From Acidimicrobiia bacterium (GTDB lineage: Bacteria; Actinomycetota; Acidimicrobiia; Acidimicrobiales; Aldehydirespiratoraceae), in the NCBI GenBank assembly GCA_022828135.1, contig JAJEJB010000046.1, positions 1 through 47,182 of the forward strand: a stretch of 47,182 nt of DNA, given 5' to 3'. This document shows, piece after piece, positions 39,164 to 46,874 of this stretch. Positions within the stretch are counted from its first letter, which is position 1; each line of letters begins with the position of its first letter. The translations under genes were made by a program, and so were the position numbers. Below the pieces are notes generated by a model, which saw only the letters and a list, made by a program, of their open reading frames with translations, was not told the DNA's origin and did not search any database.

Positions 39164-39169
39164 TAGCCT
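39164..39169 (+). promoter_or_regulatory. -10 box of uppP (leaderless)
   Basis: TAGCCT lies 8 nt before GTG 39178. Confidence 0.5.
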
Positions 39170-39177
39170 CGACGGCG

Positions 39178-39987
39178 GTGCCGATCCTTCACGCCATCGT
39201 GCTGGGCATCGTGCAGGGGCTGTCGGAGTTCCTGCCGATCTCATCCAGCGGCCACCTGATCCTGGTCCGCTGGCTCTTCGGCTGGGACGAACTGTCGGGC
39301 GACGCGGCCACCGCCTTCGACGTGGCCGTCCACGTCGGCACCCTGGTCGGCGCCACCGTTTACCTGCGCCGTGACCTGGTCACCTACGCGGGCGCGGCGC
39401 TCGGGCCGGTGCTCGGCCGCGGGCCGCTCGGACCGGACGGCCGCGTCGGCTGGTCGCTGGTGGTGTCGGCCGTGCCCGCCGGGATCGTGGGGGTCGGCGT
39501 GGGCGACGCCCTGCGGGGCTCGGACCGCATAGTGCTCGTGGCTCTGGCCCTGATCGTGTTCGGTCTGCTGCTGGGCGTCTCCGACCGGCTGGCCGAGCGG
39601 CGCGACCAGTCCGACTTCGGCCCGTGGCACGCGCTGGTGATGGGCGCCGGCCAGGCCCTCGCCCTCCAGCCGGGAGTGTCACGCTCGGGCGTGACCATGA
39701 CGGTCGCCCGGGGTCTCGGATACAGCCGCGAGGCCGCGGTGCGCCTGGCGTTCCTGATGAGCCTGCCGGTGATCGCCGGCGCGGGCGCCTACGGCCTTGC
39801 GGGGCTGAGCATCCCGGCGTCGTTGTGGCCCGCGCTGGCCTGGGGCGCAGCGTCGTCGATGGTCACTGGCTGGATCGCGGTGTGGGCCACGGTGCAGATC
39901 GTGACCCGGGTGAGCCTGCGGCCCTTCGTCGCCTATCGAGTCCTGGCCGGCGGCGCGGTGCTGGCCCTAGTCGCCGTCGGTTTCTGA
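39178..39987 (+). CDS. uppP: Undecaprenyl-diphosphatase UppP/BacA
   Basis: A 269-residue membrane protein that recycles undecaprenyl pyrophosphate to the monophosphate carrier for peptidoglycan synthesis and can confer bacitracin tolerance. Signatures: IVQGLSEFLPISSSGHLIL at the N-terminus (catalytic Glu and Ser) and QALALQPGVSRSGVTMTVARGLG in the second half. About eight hydrophobic segments are visible. GTG 39178 is the start. Its last 21 bp overlap the end of the convergent CpaB-like gene. Confidence 0.93.
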   Translation: MPILHAIVLGIVQGLSEFLPISSSGHLILVRWLFGWDELSGDAATAFDVAVHVGTLVGATVYLRRDLVTYAGAALGPVLGRGPLGPDGRVGWSLVVSAVPAGIVGVGVGDALRGSDRIVLVALALIVFGLLLGVSDRLAERRDQSDFGPWHALVMGAGQALALQPGVSRSGVTMTVARGLGYSREAAVRLAFLMSLPVIAGAGAYGLAGLSIPASLWPALAWGAASSMVTGWIAVWATVQIVTRVSLRPFVAYRVLAGGAVLALVAVGF

Positions 39988-40407
39988 GGGCACCAGCACC
40001 AGCATCACCCCTCCCGTCGCCAGCGCGTCGACGGTCGCATCCACCTGTTCCTCGGGCACTGCCACCACCACCTCGTCCTCGTCGGCGTCGACGATCAGCG
40101 CGCCGCGCACGACCGCGGTGCCGTCGAGCACGGCGTGGACGTCCACGGAGTCGCGTGCTGCGAACACCTCACTGTCTACGGGTACGGGAACGCCGCGGGT
40201 GCCCGGCGGGAGCAGACCCGCGGGCCCGGGCGGCGAGATCTCGACAGGCGGCGTCGGATCGGTTCGATCGTCGGTGAGCGCGACCAACACGACCAAGGCT
40301 GCACCGCCGGCGGCGAGGAAGCGAACCCACCGATGGCGGTACAGCATTGACTGGATCCGTCCGACCGTGCTTCGGCCGTTTCGAGCGCTGGGTCTGGTGG
40401 GCGGCAT
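39967..40407 (-). CDS. RcpC/CpaB-like SAF-domain protein
   Basis: A 146-residue protein with one N-terminal membrane segment (WVRFLAAGGAALVVLVALT, about 25-43) followed by a periplasmic domain. The segment PPGTRGVPVPVDSEVFAARDSVDVHAVLDGTAVVRGALIV, then VVVAVPEEQVDATVDALATGGVMLVLVP, matches the SAF/RcpC part of Flp-pilus protein CpaB, but shorter than usual. No Flp/Tad genes are nearby, so it may be an orphan. ATG 40407 has an AGGAGG site four bases upstream, which decides the start over 40437. Its 3' end overlaps uppP. Confidence 0.7.
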   Translation of the reverse strand: MPPTRPSARNGRSTVGRIQSMLYRHRWVRFLAAGGAALVVLVALTDDRTDPTPPVEISPPGPAGLLPPGTRGVPVPVDSEVFAARDSVDVHAVLDGTAVVRGALIVDADEDEVVVAVPEEQVDATVDALATGGVMLVLVPSETDGD

Positions 40408-40495
40408 CCGTCCTCCTCGCCACTGGTGGGCGCGCACGGCCCACCGTCCGGGCGGCGTCGCGGTGGACGCGACGCCGGGCCGCGGTGGCGGCGAG

Positions 40496-40882
40496 TCAGC
40501 TAGTCGAGGAGGACGACGATGCGCCTGCGTCGGCCTTCGGCCGGCTCGAATCCGACTTCGAGGCCGAATCGGACGACGACGAAGACGAAGTGTCCTTCGA
40601 GTCCTTCGACGCTGATGAGGAGCCGTTGGACGACGTCGAGGAGGCTTCCTTCTCCTTGCGCCGGCCCTTGGCGATGGAGCCGTGGTCGTTCTTGTAGAAG
40701 CCGTCGCCCTTGAAGGCGATGGCCACTCCGCTGAACACCTTCTTGACGGGGCCTTCGCCGGGCGACACGCAGGAGCCCGGGCCGCCCTCGGGCGGGCAGA
40801 CCGTCAGCGTGTCGTCGCTGAACGACTGCCGTACCTCGAACTGCGTGGTGCAGCGCTCACAGCGGTAGTCGTACACCGGCAC
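40496..40882 (-). CDS. FmdB-family zinc-ribbon protein with Ser-rich tail
   Basis: A 128-residue protein. The N-terminal FmdB ribbon MPVYDYRCERCTTQFEVRQS has CxxC (Cys8, Cys11), followed by two more cysteines (about 29 and 38) in a Pro/Gly-rich loop rather than a tight CxxC, then VKKVFSGVAIAFKGDGFYKND, a familiar FmdB ending. Residues 75-128 are Ser/Lys/Asp-rich low-complexity sequence. The family is thought to be regulatory but function is unclear. Starts GTG 40882, eight bases after TATCCT. Divergent from plsY. Confidence 0.87.
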   Translation of the reverse strand: MPVYDYRCERCTTQFEVRQSFSDDTLTVCPPEGGPGSCVSPGEGPVKKVFSGVAIAFKGDGFYKNDHGSIAKGRRKEKEASSTSSNGSSSASKDSKDTSSSSSSDSASKSDSSRPKADAGASSSSSTS

Positions 40883-40890
40883 AGCGGCGA

Positions 40891-40896
40891 AGGATA
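40891..40896 (-). promoter_or_regulatory. -10 box of the FmdB gene (leaderless)
   Basis: TATCCT lies 8 nt before GTG 40882. Confidence 0.5.
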
Positions 40897-40939
40897 ACGG
40901 CGCGGGCCGTTCGGGCCACGGCCTCGCCTGCTCGGCCTC

Positions 40940-40945
40940 TACTAT
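40940..40945 (+). promoter_or_regulatory. -10 box of plsY (leaderless)
   Basis: TACTAT lies 7 nt before GTG 40953. Confidence 0.5.
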
Positions 40946-40952
40946 TCCGGGC

Positions 40953-41537
40953 GTGACGGTCTGGATGGGGGTGGCCTTCGTCGTCGCCTACGCGGCGGGC
41001 ATGTTCCCCACCGCGGCGCTGGTGGGCAACAAGATCGGCCACGACCCCACCAGCGAGGGCTCGGGCAACCCGGGCGCCACCAACATCTACCGCCTGGGCG
41101 GGCGTCTCGCCGGCGTGGCTGTGGCCTTGGGCGACATGGCCAAGGGCGCTGCGCCGGTCGGAGCGGCCCTGCTGCTGTGGGACCGGCCCGAGGCGATGGC
41201 CGCATGGATAGGCGCGGTGGCCGGCCACGTCTGGCCGGCCATCAGGCGGTTCCGGGGCGGCAAGGGCATGGCCACCGCGGGCGGCGGCGGCATCGTCCTC
41301 GACCCCCTCATCGGCGTGATCTGCACGGTGCTGTTCTTCTCCATGGTGCGCATCACCAGGGTGGCCGCGCTGGGCTCGCTGAGCGTGGGCGTGACCTACC
41401 CGGTGCTGGCGCTGGTGTTCGGGTGGCCTGCCCCCGAGGTGATCGTGGCCGCGGTGGTGATGGGGGTGATGGCCATGCGCCATCACGGCAATATCGTGCG
41501 GTTGTTGCGCGGCACCGAAAGGAGACTGAAGAGTTGA
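40953..41537 (+). CDS. plsY: Acyl-phosphate glycerol-3-phosphate acyltransferase PlsY
   Basis: A 194-residue membrane enzyme that acylates glycerol 3-phosphate from acyl-phosphate, the first step of phospholipid synthesis. Signature loops: SEGSGNPGATNIYRLGG, AIRRFRGGKGMATAGG and MRHHGNIVRLLRGTE, in a five-segment membrane plan. GTG 40953 lies 7 nt after TACTAT. The TGA stop overlaps the moeA TTG start as TTGA. Confidence 0.92.
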   Translation: MTVWMGVAFVVAYAAGMFPTAALVGNKIGHDPTSEGSGNPGATNIYRLGGRLAGVAVALGDMAKGAAPVGAALLLWDRPEAMAAWIGAVAGHVWPAIRRFRGGKGMATAGGGGIVLDPLIGVICTVLFFSMVRITRVAALGSLSVGVTYPVLALVFGWPAPEVIVAAVVMGVMAMRHHGNIVRLLRGTERRLKS

Positions 41538-42742
41538 TCCCGTTGCACGAGGCCCGGGCCCATGTGCTGGAGCGGGTCGAGGTCCTGCCCGCCCGCCGGT
41601 TCGATCTTGCCGAGGCGCTGGGCCTGGTGCTGGCCGAGCCCGTGGTCTCCTCCGAGCCGATCCCCGGTTTCGCCAACACCGCCATGGACGGGTACGCCCT
41701 GCGGGCTGACGACACCCGGGGCGCGCCCGTCGAGCTGGACGTGGTAGGCACCATCGGCGCCGGCGACGAGGGCTCGGTGCATGTCGGCGCGGGACAGGCG
41801 GCCCGCATCATGACCGGCGCACCAATTCCCGACGGCGCCGACGCGGTGGTCAAGGTGGAGTTGACCCGCCGCCTCGACGGCTCCGAGGACCGGGTCCTGG
41901 TGGAGGCCACGGTGAAGCCGGGCAACCATGTGCGCCGGCCGGGCGAGGATGTGGCCGCCGGCGAGCAGGTGCTGGAGCCGGGCACGGTGGTGACCCCGGG
42001 CCGTGTGGGCCTGATGGCCGCGGTGGGCGCCTACGAGGTGATGGCCCACCACCGCCCCCGGGTGGGGGTGCTCTCAACCGGCGACGAGCTCGCCGACACG
42101 GCCGGGCCGCTGCGCAGGGGCCAGATCCGCGACACCAACCGCCGCACGCTGCTGGGCCTGGTGGCCGAGGCCGGCTTCGAGGGGGTGGACCTGGGGATCG
42201 CCTGCGACGACCCCGCCGAAATCGAGCGGCTGTTCCACACCGGCACCGCCCGCTGCGACGCGGTGCTCTCGTCGGGGGGCGTGTCCATGGGCGACTTCGA
42301 CTACGTGAAGGTAGTGCTGGACCGCATCGGTGACATGAGGTGGATGCAGATCGCCATCAAGCCGGCCAAGCCGTTCGCGTTCGGGATCGTCGACGGCGTC
42401 CCGGTATTCGGCCTGCCCGGCAACCCGGTGTCGTCGATGGTGAGCTTCGAGCTGCTGGCCAAGCCCGGGCTGCGGGCCATGGCGGGCCACGGGCCCGACG
42501 ATCTCGGGCCGGTGCTGGTGCGGGCGGTCAGCGACGGCGATCTCGCTCATCGCAGCGACGGTAAGACCCACTACGTGAGGGTGGCCGCGCGGCGTGATGA
42601 CCGGGGCGTGCTGCGGGTGAGGCGCTCGGGCGGCCAAGGCTCCCACCAGTTGGCCGCCATGACTCGGGCCGACGCCCTGGCCGTGGTGCCGGACGGCTCG
42701 CCGGCCGGCGAGGGCGACCCGGTGGACGTGATCCTGCTTTGA
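41534..42742 (+). CDS. moeA: Molybdopterin molybdenumtransferase MoeA
   Basis: A 402-residue MoeA that inserts molybdate into adenylated molybdopterin. Seen: IPLHEARAHVLERV, SEPIPGFANTAMDGYALRADD, RIMTGAPIPDGADAVVKVE, VGVLSTGDEL, RDTNRRTLLGLV, VLSSGGVSMGDFDYVKVVL, KPAKPFAFGIV and VFGLPGNPVSSMVSFELL. TTG 41534 is chosen as start because it overlaps the plsY stop (TTGA), follows an AAAGGAG site, and gives the family's normal N-terminus. The longer frame upstream is a shadow of plsY. The Moco genes moaA and moaC follow. Confidence 0.94.
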   Translation: MIPLHEARAHVLERVEVLPARRFDLAEALGLVLAEPVVSSEPIPGFANTAMDGYALRADDTRGAPVELDVVGTIGAGDEGSVHVGAGQAARIMTGAPIPDGADAVVKVELTRRLDGSEDRVLVEATVKPGNHVRRPGEDVAAGEQVLEPGTVVTPGRVGLMAAVGAYEVMAHHRPRVGVLSTGDELADTAGPLRRGQIRDTNRRTLLGLVAEAGFEGVDLGIACDDPAEIERLFHTGTARCDAVLSSGGVSMGDFDYVKVVLDRIGDMRWMQIAIKPAKPFAFGIVDGVPVFGLPGNPVSSMVSFELLAKPGLRAMAGHGPDDLGPVLVRAVSDGDLAHRSDGKTHYVRVAARRDDRGVLRVRRSGGQGSHQLAAMTRADALAVVPDGSPAGEGDPVDVILL

Positions 42743-42777
42743 GCCGTAGACCTGGGCGTCGGTTGCGTCGCGGCCGC

Positions 42778-42783
42778 TAGCCT
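42778..42783 (+). promoter_or_regulatory. -10 box of moaA (leaderless)
   Basis: TAGCCT lies 8 nt before ATG 42792. Confidence 0.5.
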
Positions 42784-42791
42784 CGGAACTG

Positions 42792-43775
42792 ATGGCGCAG
42801 GAGCTCATTGACGGCTTCGGGCGGGTTCACCGGGATCTGCGGATCTCGGTCACCGACCGGTGCAACTTCCGGTGCACGTATTGCATGCCCGCCGAGGGAC
42901 TGGACTGGGTGCCCCGCGACGACCTGCTGACCTTCGAGGAGATCGCCCGTGTGGCTCGGATCATGGTCGAGCGCTACGGCGTCGACGGCATCCGGCTCAC
43001 CGGCGGCGAGCCCACCGTAAGGGCCAATCTGCCGGTGCTGGTGAAGCTGCTGGCCGAGCTGGACACCGATCTGGCCATGACCACCAACGGGGTGTCGCTG
43101 CCGCTGCTGGCCGGCGAGCTGCGGGCCGCGGGCCTGCGACGGGTGAACGTGTCGTGCGACTCGCTCCAGGAGTCGCGGTTCGCCGAGCTGACCCGGCGCG
43201 ACAGCCTGTCCCGGGTGCTGGAGGGCATCGATGCGGCCATCTCCGCGGGCTTCGACCCCGTGAAGGTCAACTGCGTGGTCATGCGGGGCGTCAACGACGA
43301 CGAGATCGCCGACTTCGTCGACTTCGGGCGGCGCAAGGGCACCGAGGTCCGGTTCATCGAGTTCATGCCGCTGGACGCTGACGGCATCTGGACCAACGAC
43401 CTGGTGGTCCCGGTGGACGAGATCCTGGCTCGGGTCAACGACGCCTGTCCGGTGGAGCCGGTCGAGCGCACGTCGGCTCCGGCCACCCGCTACCGCTTCG
43501 CCGACGGGTCGGGGTCGGTGGGGATCGTGGCGTCGGTCAGCGACTCGTTCTGCTCGACCTGCGACCGGGTGCGCCTCACCGCCGACGGCCAGTTCCGCAA
43601 CTGCCTCTTCGCGGTGACCGAGACCGACGTTCGTGCGCTGCTCCGCGCCGGCGCCGGCGACGATGAGATCGCGGCCGCGCTGGAGGGGTCGGTGGCGTCG
43701 AAGTGGGCTGGTCACCAGATCAACCGGGTCAACTTCATCCGGCCCCGCCGATCGATGTCGCAGATCGGCGGCTAG
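42792..43775 (+). CDS. moaA: GTP 3',8-cyclase MoaA
   Basis: A 327-residue radical-SAM enzyme starting molybdenum-cofactor synthesis from GTP. The N-terminal [4Fe-4S] motif is C-x3-C-x2-C (Cys24, Cys28, Cys31 in DRCNFRCTYCMP). RLTGGEPTVR and FIEFMPLD follow. The second cluster motif is in SFCSTCDRVRLTADGQFRNC, and the protein ends in Gly-Gly, as MoaA requires. It has its own leaderless promoter 49 bp after moeA and is followed by moaC after 9 bp. Confidence 0.96.
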   Translation: MAQELIDGFGRVHRDLRISVTDRCNFRCTYCMPAEGLDWVPRDDLLTFEEIARVARIMVERYGVDGIRLTGGEPTVRANLPVLVKLLAELDTDLAMTTNGVSLPLLAGELRAAGLRRVNVSCDSLQESRFAELTRRDSLSRVLEGIDAAISAGFDPVKVNCVVMRGVNDDEIADFVDFGRRKGTEVRFIEFMPLDADGIWTNDLVVPVDEILARVNDACPVEPVERTSAPATRYRFADGSGSVGIVASVSDSFCSTCDRVRLTADGQFRNCLFAVTETDVRALLRAGAGDDEIAAALEGSVASKWAGHQINRVNFIRPRRSMSQIGG

Positions 43776-43784
43776 AGGCAGTCG

Positions 43785-44258
43785 ATGGGCTTCACCCATC
43801 TCGATCCGCAGGGCCGGGCTCGAATGGTGGACGTGTCGTCGAAGGAGCCGACCCATCGCCGGGCCGTGGCCCGGGGCCGGGTGTGCATGGAGCCCGAGGT
43901 GGCCGCGGCGTTGCGGGCCGGCGAGATCGGAAAGGGCGATGTGCTGGCCGTGGCTCGGGTGGCCGGGATACAGGCTGCCAAGCGGACCTCCGAGCTCGTC
44001 CCCTTGTGCCACGGCCTGTCGGTGAGCTCGGTCGCGGTGGACTTCGAGGTGGGCGACGACTCGGTGGGGATCGAGGCGCGGGTGGAGACGGTCGACCGGA
44101 CCGGCGTGGAGATGGAGGCGCTGACCGCGTGCAGCGTGGCTGCACTGACCATCTACGACATGTGCAAGTCGATGGACCGGTCGATGACGATCGGCGACAT
44201 CGCCCTGTGGGAGAAATCCGGTGGCCGGTCCGGGATCTACCGGCGCGAGGACTCCTGA
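43785..44258 (+). CDS. moaC: Cyclic pyranopterin monophosphate synthase MoaC
   Basis: A 157-residue MoaC, which works with MoaA to make cPMP. Seen: MVDVSSKEPTHRRAVARGRV, AGIQAAKRTSELVPLCHGLSVSSVAVDF and GVEMEALTACSVAALTIYDMCKSMDRSM, with the catalytic Lys/His/Glu region intact. It follows moaA by 9 bp, with AGAGG as a modest ribosome-binding site. No moaB/mog, moaD or moaE is in the window. Confidence 0.95.
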   Translation: MGFTHLDPQGRARMVDVSSKEPTHRRAVARGRVCMEPEVAAALRAGEIGKGDVLAVARVAGIQAAKRTSELVPLCHGLSVSSVAVDFEVGDDSVGIEARVETVDRTGVEMEALTACSVAALTIYDMCKSMDRSMTIGDIALWEKSGGRSGIYRREDS

Positions 44259-44419
44259 ACCCTTCCGTTAGACATCCACCACTTGGCTTGTCATCGGTGC
44301 CATCCTTGTTGGGCCGTCGTCTGCATGTACGGGTCATCGAAGCGGCGGGCGGTGCGCCTTAGGCGTACCGCAGCACTGTCGGCGATTCGATTCGTGCATA
44401 CGAGGAGGAAATACGACCC

Positions 44420-44902
44420 GTGACTCTGATCGTACTGACGGTGTTGGCCATGGCTTGGCTGGGCTATTTCGCGCTGTGGTTCCGGGACAAGCGGGCGTCC
44501 CGGTCGCCGCGCGGCGACGACCTGGACGGCTTCACGCCGTCCTTCGATGCCCTGGCCTCCGGGGCGATCCCAATCAGGAGCCTCGAGGAGGGTTCAAGAT
44601 CCCGGGGGGACCTGTGGGATCTGCCCCGGACCCCGGAGCAGGCCCATCGCCGACGCCGGCAGGTGGCCACGATGCTCGCCGCGCTGGCCCTCGCGTCCCT
44701 GCTGGCCGTTCCGGTATTCGGGCCGACTGCGCTGGCCGTCCACGTGATGGTCGACGTGGTACTGCTGCTGTTCGCCTTCGGCTCGGTCCACCGCCAGCAG
44801 CCGCCGGCCATCAACCTGGCTGATGTGCGGGTGCTCTATCCCGACCGGCCGGCGTCGAGCGATGCCGTGGCCACGCCTCTAGGGAGCGTCGCCAACGGCT
44901 GA
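44420..44902 (+). CDS. SepX/GlpR-like actinobacterial membrane protein
   Basis: A 160-residue membrane protein: one segment at the N-terminus (LIVLTVLAMAWLGYFALWF), a cytoplasmic Arg/Asp-rich stretch (about 22-75), RRRRQVATMLAALALASLLAVPVF with a second segment, a third segment near 110-125, then a short tail. The order (N-terminal segment with W-x-x-Y...W-x-R, then an Arg-rich patch before paired segments) resembles SepX/GlpR, a divisome-associated protein of actinobacteria whose gene lies near moeA in mycobacteria. The family call is by pattern and neighbourhood only. GTG 44420 follows a GAGGAGGA ribosome-binding site. Confidence 0.5.
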   Translation: MTLIVLTVLAMAWLGYFALWFRDKRASRSPRGDDLDGFTPSFDALASGAIPIRSLEEGSRSRGDLWDLPRTPEQAHRRRRQVATMLAALALASLLAVPVFGPTALAVHVMVDVVLLLFAFGSVHRQQPPAINLADVRVLYPDRPASSDAVATPLGSVANG

Positions 44903-44957
44903 CCCGTCGGCAGGTGATCGGTGTAGGAGGACGCACCGATAAACTCGCCCCTCCCGC

Positions 44958-45031
44958 GGGGGTGTAGCTCAGTTGGCTAGAGCGCCTCGGTCGCATCGAG
45001 GAGGCCAGGGGTTCGAATCCCCTCACCTCCA
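44958..45031 (+). tRNA. tRNA-Ala (anticodon CGC)
   Basis: Acceptor GGGGGTG pairs with CACCTCC and contains the alanine identity pair G3-U70; discriminator A. Anticodon stem CCTCG / CGAGG encloses loop GTCGCAT, anticodon CGC. D arm TAGCTCAGTTGG, T loop GTTCGAATC. CCA is not encoded. Confidence 0.93.
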
Positions 45032-45049
45032 CCGCGCGGTCTAGCCGGC

Positions 45050-46186
45050 TCAGTAGATCTTGGGGAAGATCCGGTAGGGCACCCGCTCCTGGTACTCGGC
45101 CCACTTCTCGGGACCGTACTTCTGGGCGCACTCCCTCTCGTCGAAGCGCTGACGGACAGTGAAGAACGAGATCACGAAGATGGAGTAGGTCCAGGCCCAG
45201 AGATTGCCGGGATGGCCGAACACCAGGGCGAATGAGACGGCCAGGATCCCCTCGCCCAGATAGTTGAAGTGGCGGGCGTAGCCCCACCAGCCGCTGCACA
45301 GGATTTTGCGCTCGCCGGCCTCGATGTACTTCGGCTCGACCCACAGGAACTTGCGGTCCGGCCAGCGCTTGAACGTGTACTTCTGGAGGTTGGCGCCCCG
45401 CCCGATGGTCCAACCGCCCAGGAACAGCACCGACACTCCGATGAGCCAGAGGTACGTCAATCCGGTCGAGAGCCCGGGATCCGGGTGGGCGGCCATACCC
45501 CACAGCGGAATGATGAACAACCACCCGTAGGCCACCAGGCCGCCCCACCAGAGCTTGAAGCCGATGTGCTCGTGAATCAGGTCGTAGGTGTAGAGCTGGA
45601 CCCGCTCCCAGATGAAGTAGTCGAAGGTGTAGAACGTCCAGAAGGCGGCATAGAGGTAGATGCCCGGATTGGCGTCGCTGCCGAACCGGTCGTGGTGCCA
45701 CGCCGCCCCCGACAGGGCGTTGAGCGACAGCATCGTCCCGCCGACGACATACCACCACATCTTGATGTCGATGCGGTTGTTGAACAGCTGCAGTTCCTGG
45801 GACCGCCCCTCCCACAGCGCCAGCCACGGATTCTGTATCTCGCCCTTGGGCTGGGTGAACACCGACCACACCGCGAAGATCGCGCAGAACACCGTGCCCC
45901 CGACCACCGCCCACAGCGACGACCGGTAGAACCAGTCGCGGGACAGCCCGCCGATCTCGAACGCCCACACGATGTGGGCGATCACGAACACCAGCAGGCC
46001 GTTGAGCCGGTAGTTGCGAGGCTCGCCGGTCTCGCGGTCCTTGACGTAGCCGGTGACCCGCCTCGCCGGCAGGACGATCTGCAGAACGAAGAAGACGGCG
46101 AAGATGATCAGCGGCGTGAAGAAGGCCCAGACGGCCTCGCCTCCGGAGAGGTCTGTGAGGTGCTCGATACCCAACGCTTCAACCAT
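45050..46186 (-). CDS. ERG4/ERG24-family sterol reductase homologue
   Basis: A 378-residue integral membrane protein with about nine hydrophobic segments. The C-terminal third carries the family's signatures: ILCSGWWGYARHFNYLGE (family pattern SGWWG-x-ARH-x-NY) and RFDERECAQKYGPEKWAEYQERVPYRIFPKIY (family pattern C-x2-KYG-x2-W-x2-Y...VPYRI-P-IY). These motifs hold the NADPH-binding residues of C14-, C7- and C24-sterol reductases. A reductase of a sterol-like or other polycyclic/isoprenoid double bond is inferred; no sterol-synthesis genes are in the window. ATG 46186 lies six bases after TAGGTT. Confidence 0.78.
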   Translation of the reverse strand: MVEALGIEHLTDLSGGEAVWAFFTPLIIFAVFFVLQIVLPARRVTGYVKDRETGEPRNYRLNGLLVFVIAHIVWAFEIGGLSRDWFYRSSLWAVVGGTVFCAIFAVWSVFTQPKGEIQNPWLALWEGRSQELQLFNNRIDIKMWWYVVGGTMLSLNALSGAAWHHDRFGSDANPGIYLYAAFWTFYTFDYFIWERVQLYTYDLIHEHIGFKLWWGGLVAYGWLFIIPLWGMAAHPDPGLSTGLTYLWLIGVSVLFLGGWTIGRGANLQKYTFKRWPDRKFLWVEPKYIEAGERKILCSGWWGYARHFNYLGEGILAVSFALVFGHPGNLWAWTYSIFVISFFTVRQRFDERECAQKYGPEKWAEYQERVPYRIFPKIY

Positions 46187-46192
46187 GACTGA

Positions 46193-46198
46193 AACCTA
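46193..46198 (-). promoter_or_regulatory. -10 box of the ERG4/ERG24-like gene (leaderless)
   Basis: TAGGTT lies 6 nt before ATG 46186. Its TAG is also the stop of the ORF carrying the IS630 remnant. Confidence 0.5.
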
Positions 46199-46219
46199 GT
46201 GTCCTGAGTCTTTAGTTCG

Positions 46220-46384
46220 GGTCTTGCGCCACACGAGGGGGCGCGGGTTGTGGTTCCAGTTGTCGGTCCAGGCGTTGATGGAGTCTTTGAGGTCTCTGAC
46301 CGACGTGTGGGCCCCGCGGCGCAGCCATTTGGTGGTGGGCTCTGAGAACCAGCGCTCGACGAGGTTCATCCAGGAGCTGTAGGT
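46220..46384 (-). pseudogene. IS630-family transposase remnant (C-terminal fragment)
   Basis: Fifty-five codons in an ORF spanning 46196-46483 match the C-terminus of IS630-family transposases: TYSSWMNLVERWFSEPTTKWLRRG and SVRDLKDSINAWTDNWNHNPRPLVW. They include the Glu of the DDE triad (NLVERWF). The DDE N-terminal two-thirds is absent. The preceding codons (MSHPGDKMADMTETSSSDS) are not transposase-like, and the usual K-T-A-D-E-I-L tail is replaced by a few unrelated codons ending at a TAG that lies in the next gene's -10 box. It is non-functional as a transposase. Confidence 0.8.
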
Positions 46385-46534
46385 GCGGGCGGCGCGGGCC
46401 CTCACCGCGGGCTCGGCCGCACTGGCGGAATCAGAAGAGGAGGTCTCAGTCATGTCCGCCATCTTGTCACCCGGATGTGACACTGGCTACCGCAGTGCCC
46501 ACGGCCCGCACCGACACCTCGCCGCGCCAACAGC

Positions 46535-46568
46535 TGATCCACACCCGCCGGTGATCCACACCCGCCGG
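46535..46568. repeat. 17-bp tandem direct repeat, two copies
   Basis: TGATCCACACCCGCCGG occurs at 46535-46551 and again at 46552-46568 with no gap. Confidence 0.85.
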
Positions 46569-46818
46569 CTCGGCCTATAGACGAATAGTTCCAATGCCGC
46601 GCTGCGAGACGCTTGGGAGCAATCCGCGCATGCTCATAGCCCAAGGGGTGGTGACCTCCACCGGGTCAGCTCCAAGTATGATTGCGGGTTGGGTCGGGCC
46701 TGGCTTGGCTCGGCCTGACGTGAGGGACTGAGGCTAGGGGTCACTGATGACGGTGAGCGTCCTGAGGCGAGCGCTGCGCAGGCCAAGCTGCTCGCGTCGC
46801 GCGTCGGTGCGAATGCCG

Positions 46819-46828
46819 CCCCCCCCCC
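46819..46828. repeat. Run of ten C
   Basis: A homopolymer C tract 46 bp upstream of the start of the secreted-protein gene. It is prone to slippage and to sequencing error. Confidence 0.8.
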
Positions 46829-46874
46829 GAATGTCAGCTAGGGCGGGGCTGGCTCCTGTTGGGCGGGTCGCCTA

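Larger units (their letters stand above)
46484..46874. other. Gene-poor gap with a tandem repeat and a poly-C tract
   Basis: No convincing gene is seen here on either strand. The stretch holds two exact 17-bp tandem copies of TGATCCACACCCGCCGG and a run of ten C residues. Composition remains GC-rich. It separates the IS630 remnant from a secreted-protein gene and may be mobile-element debris. Confidence 0.5.

Noticed and set aside
42859..43381. Alternative-frame ORF inside moaA
   Set aside because: It overlaps the conserved radical-SAM core and has the Arg/Gly-rich composition of a shadow frame.
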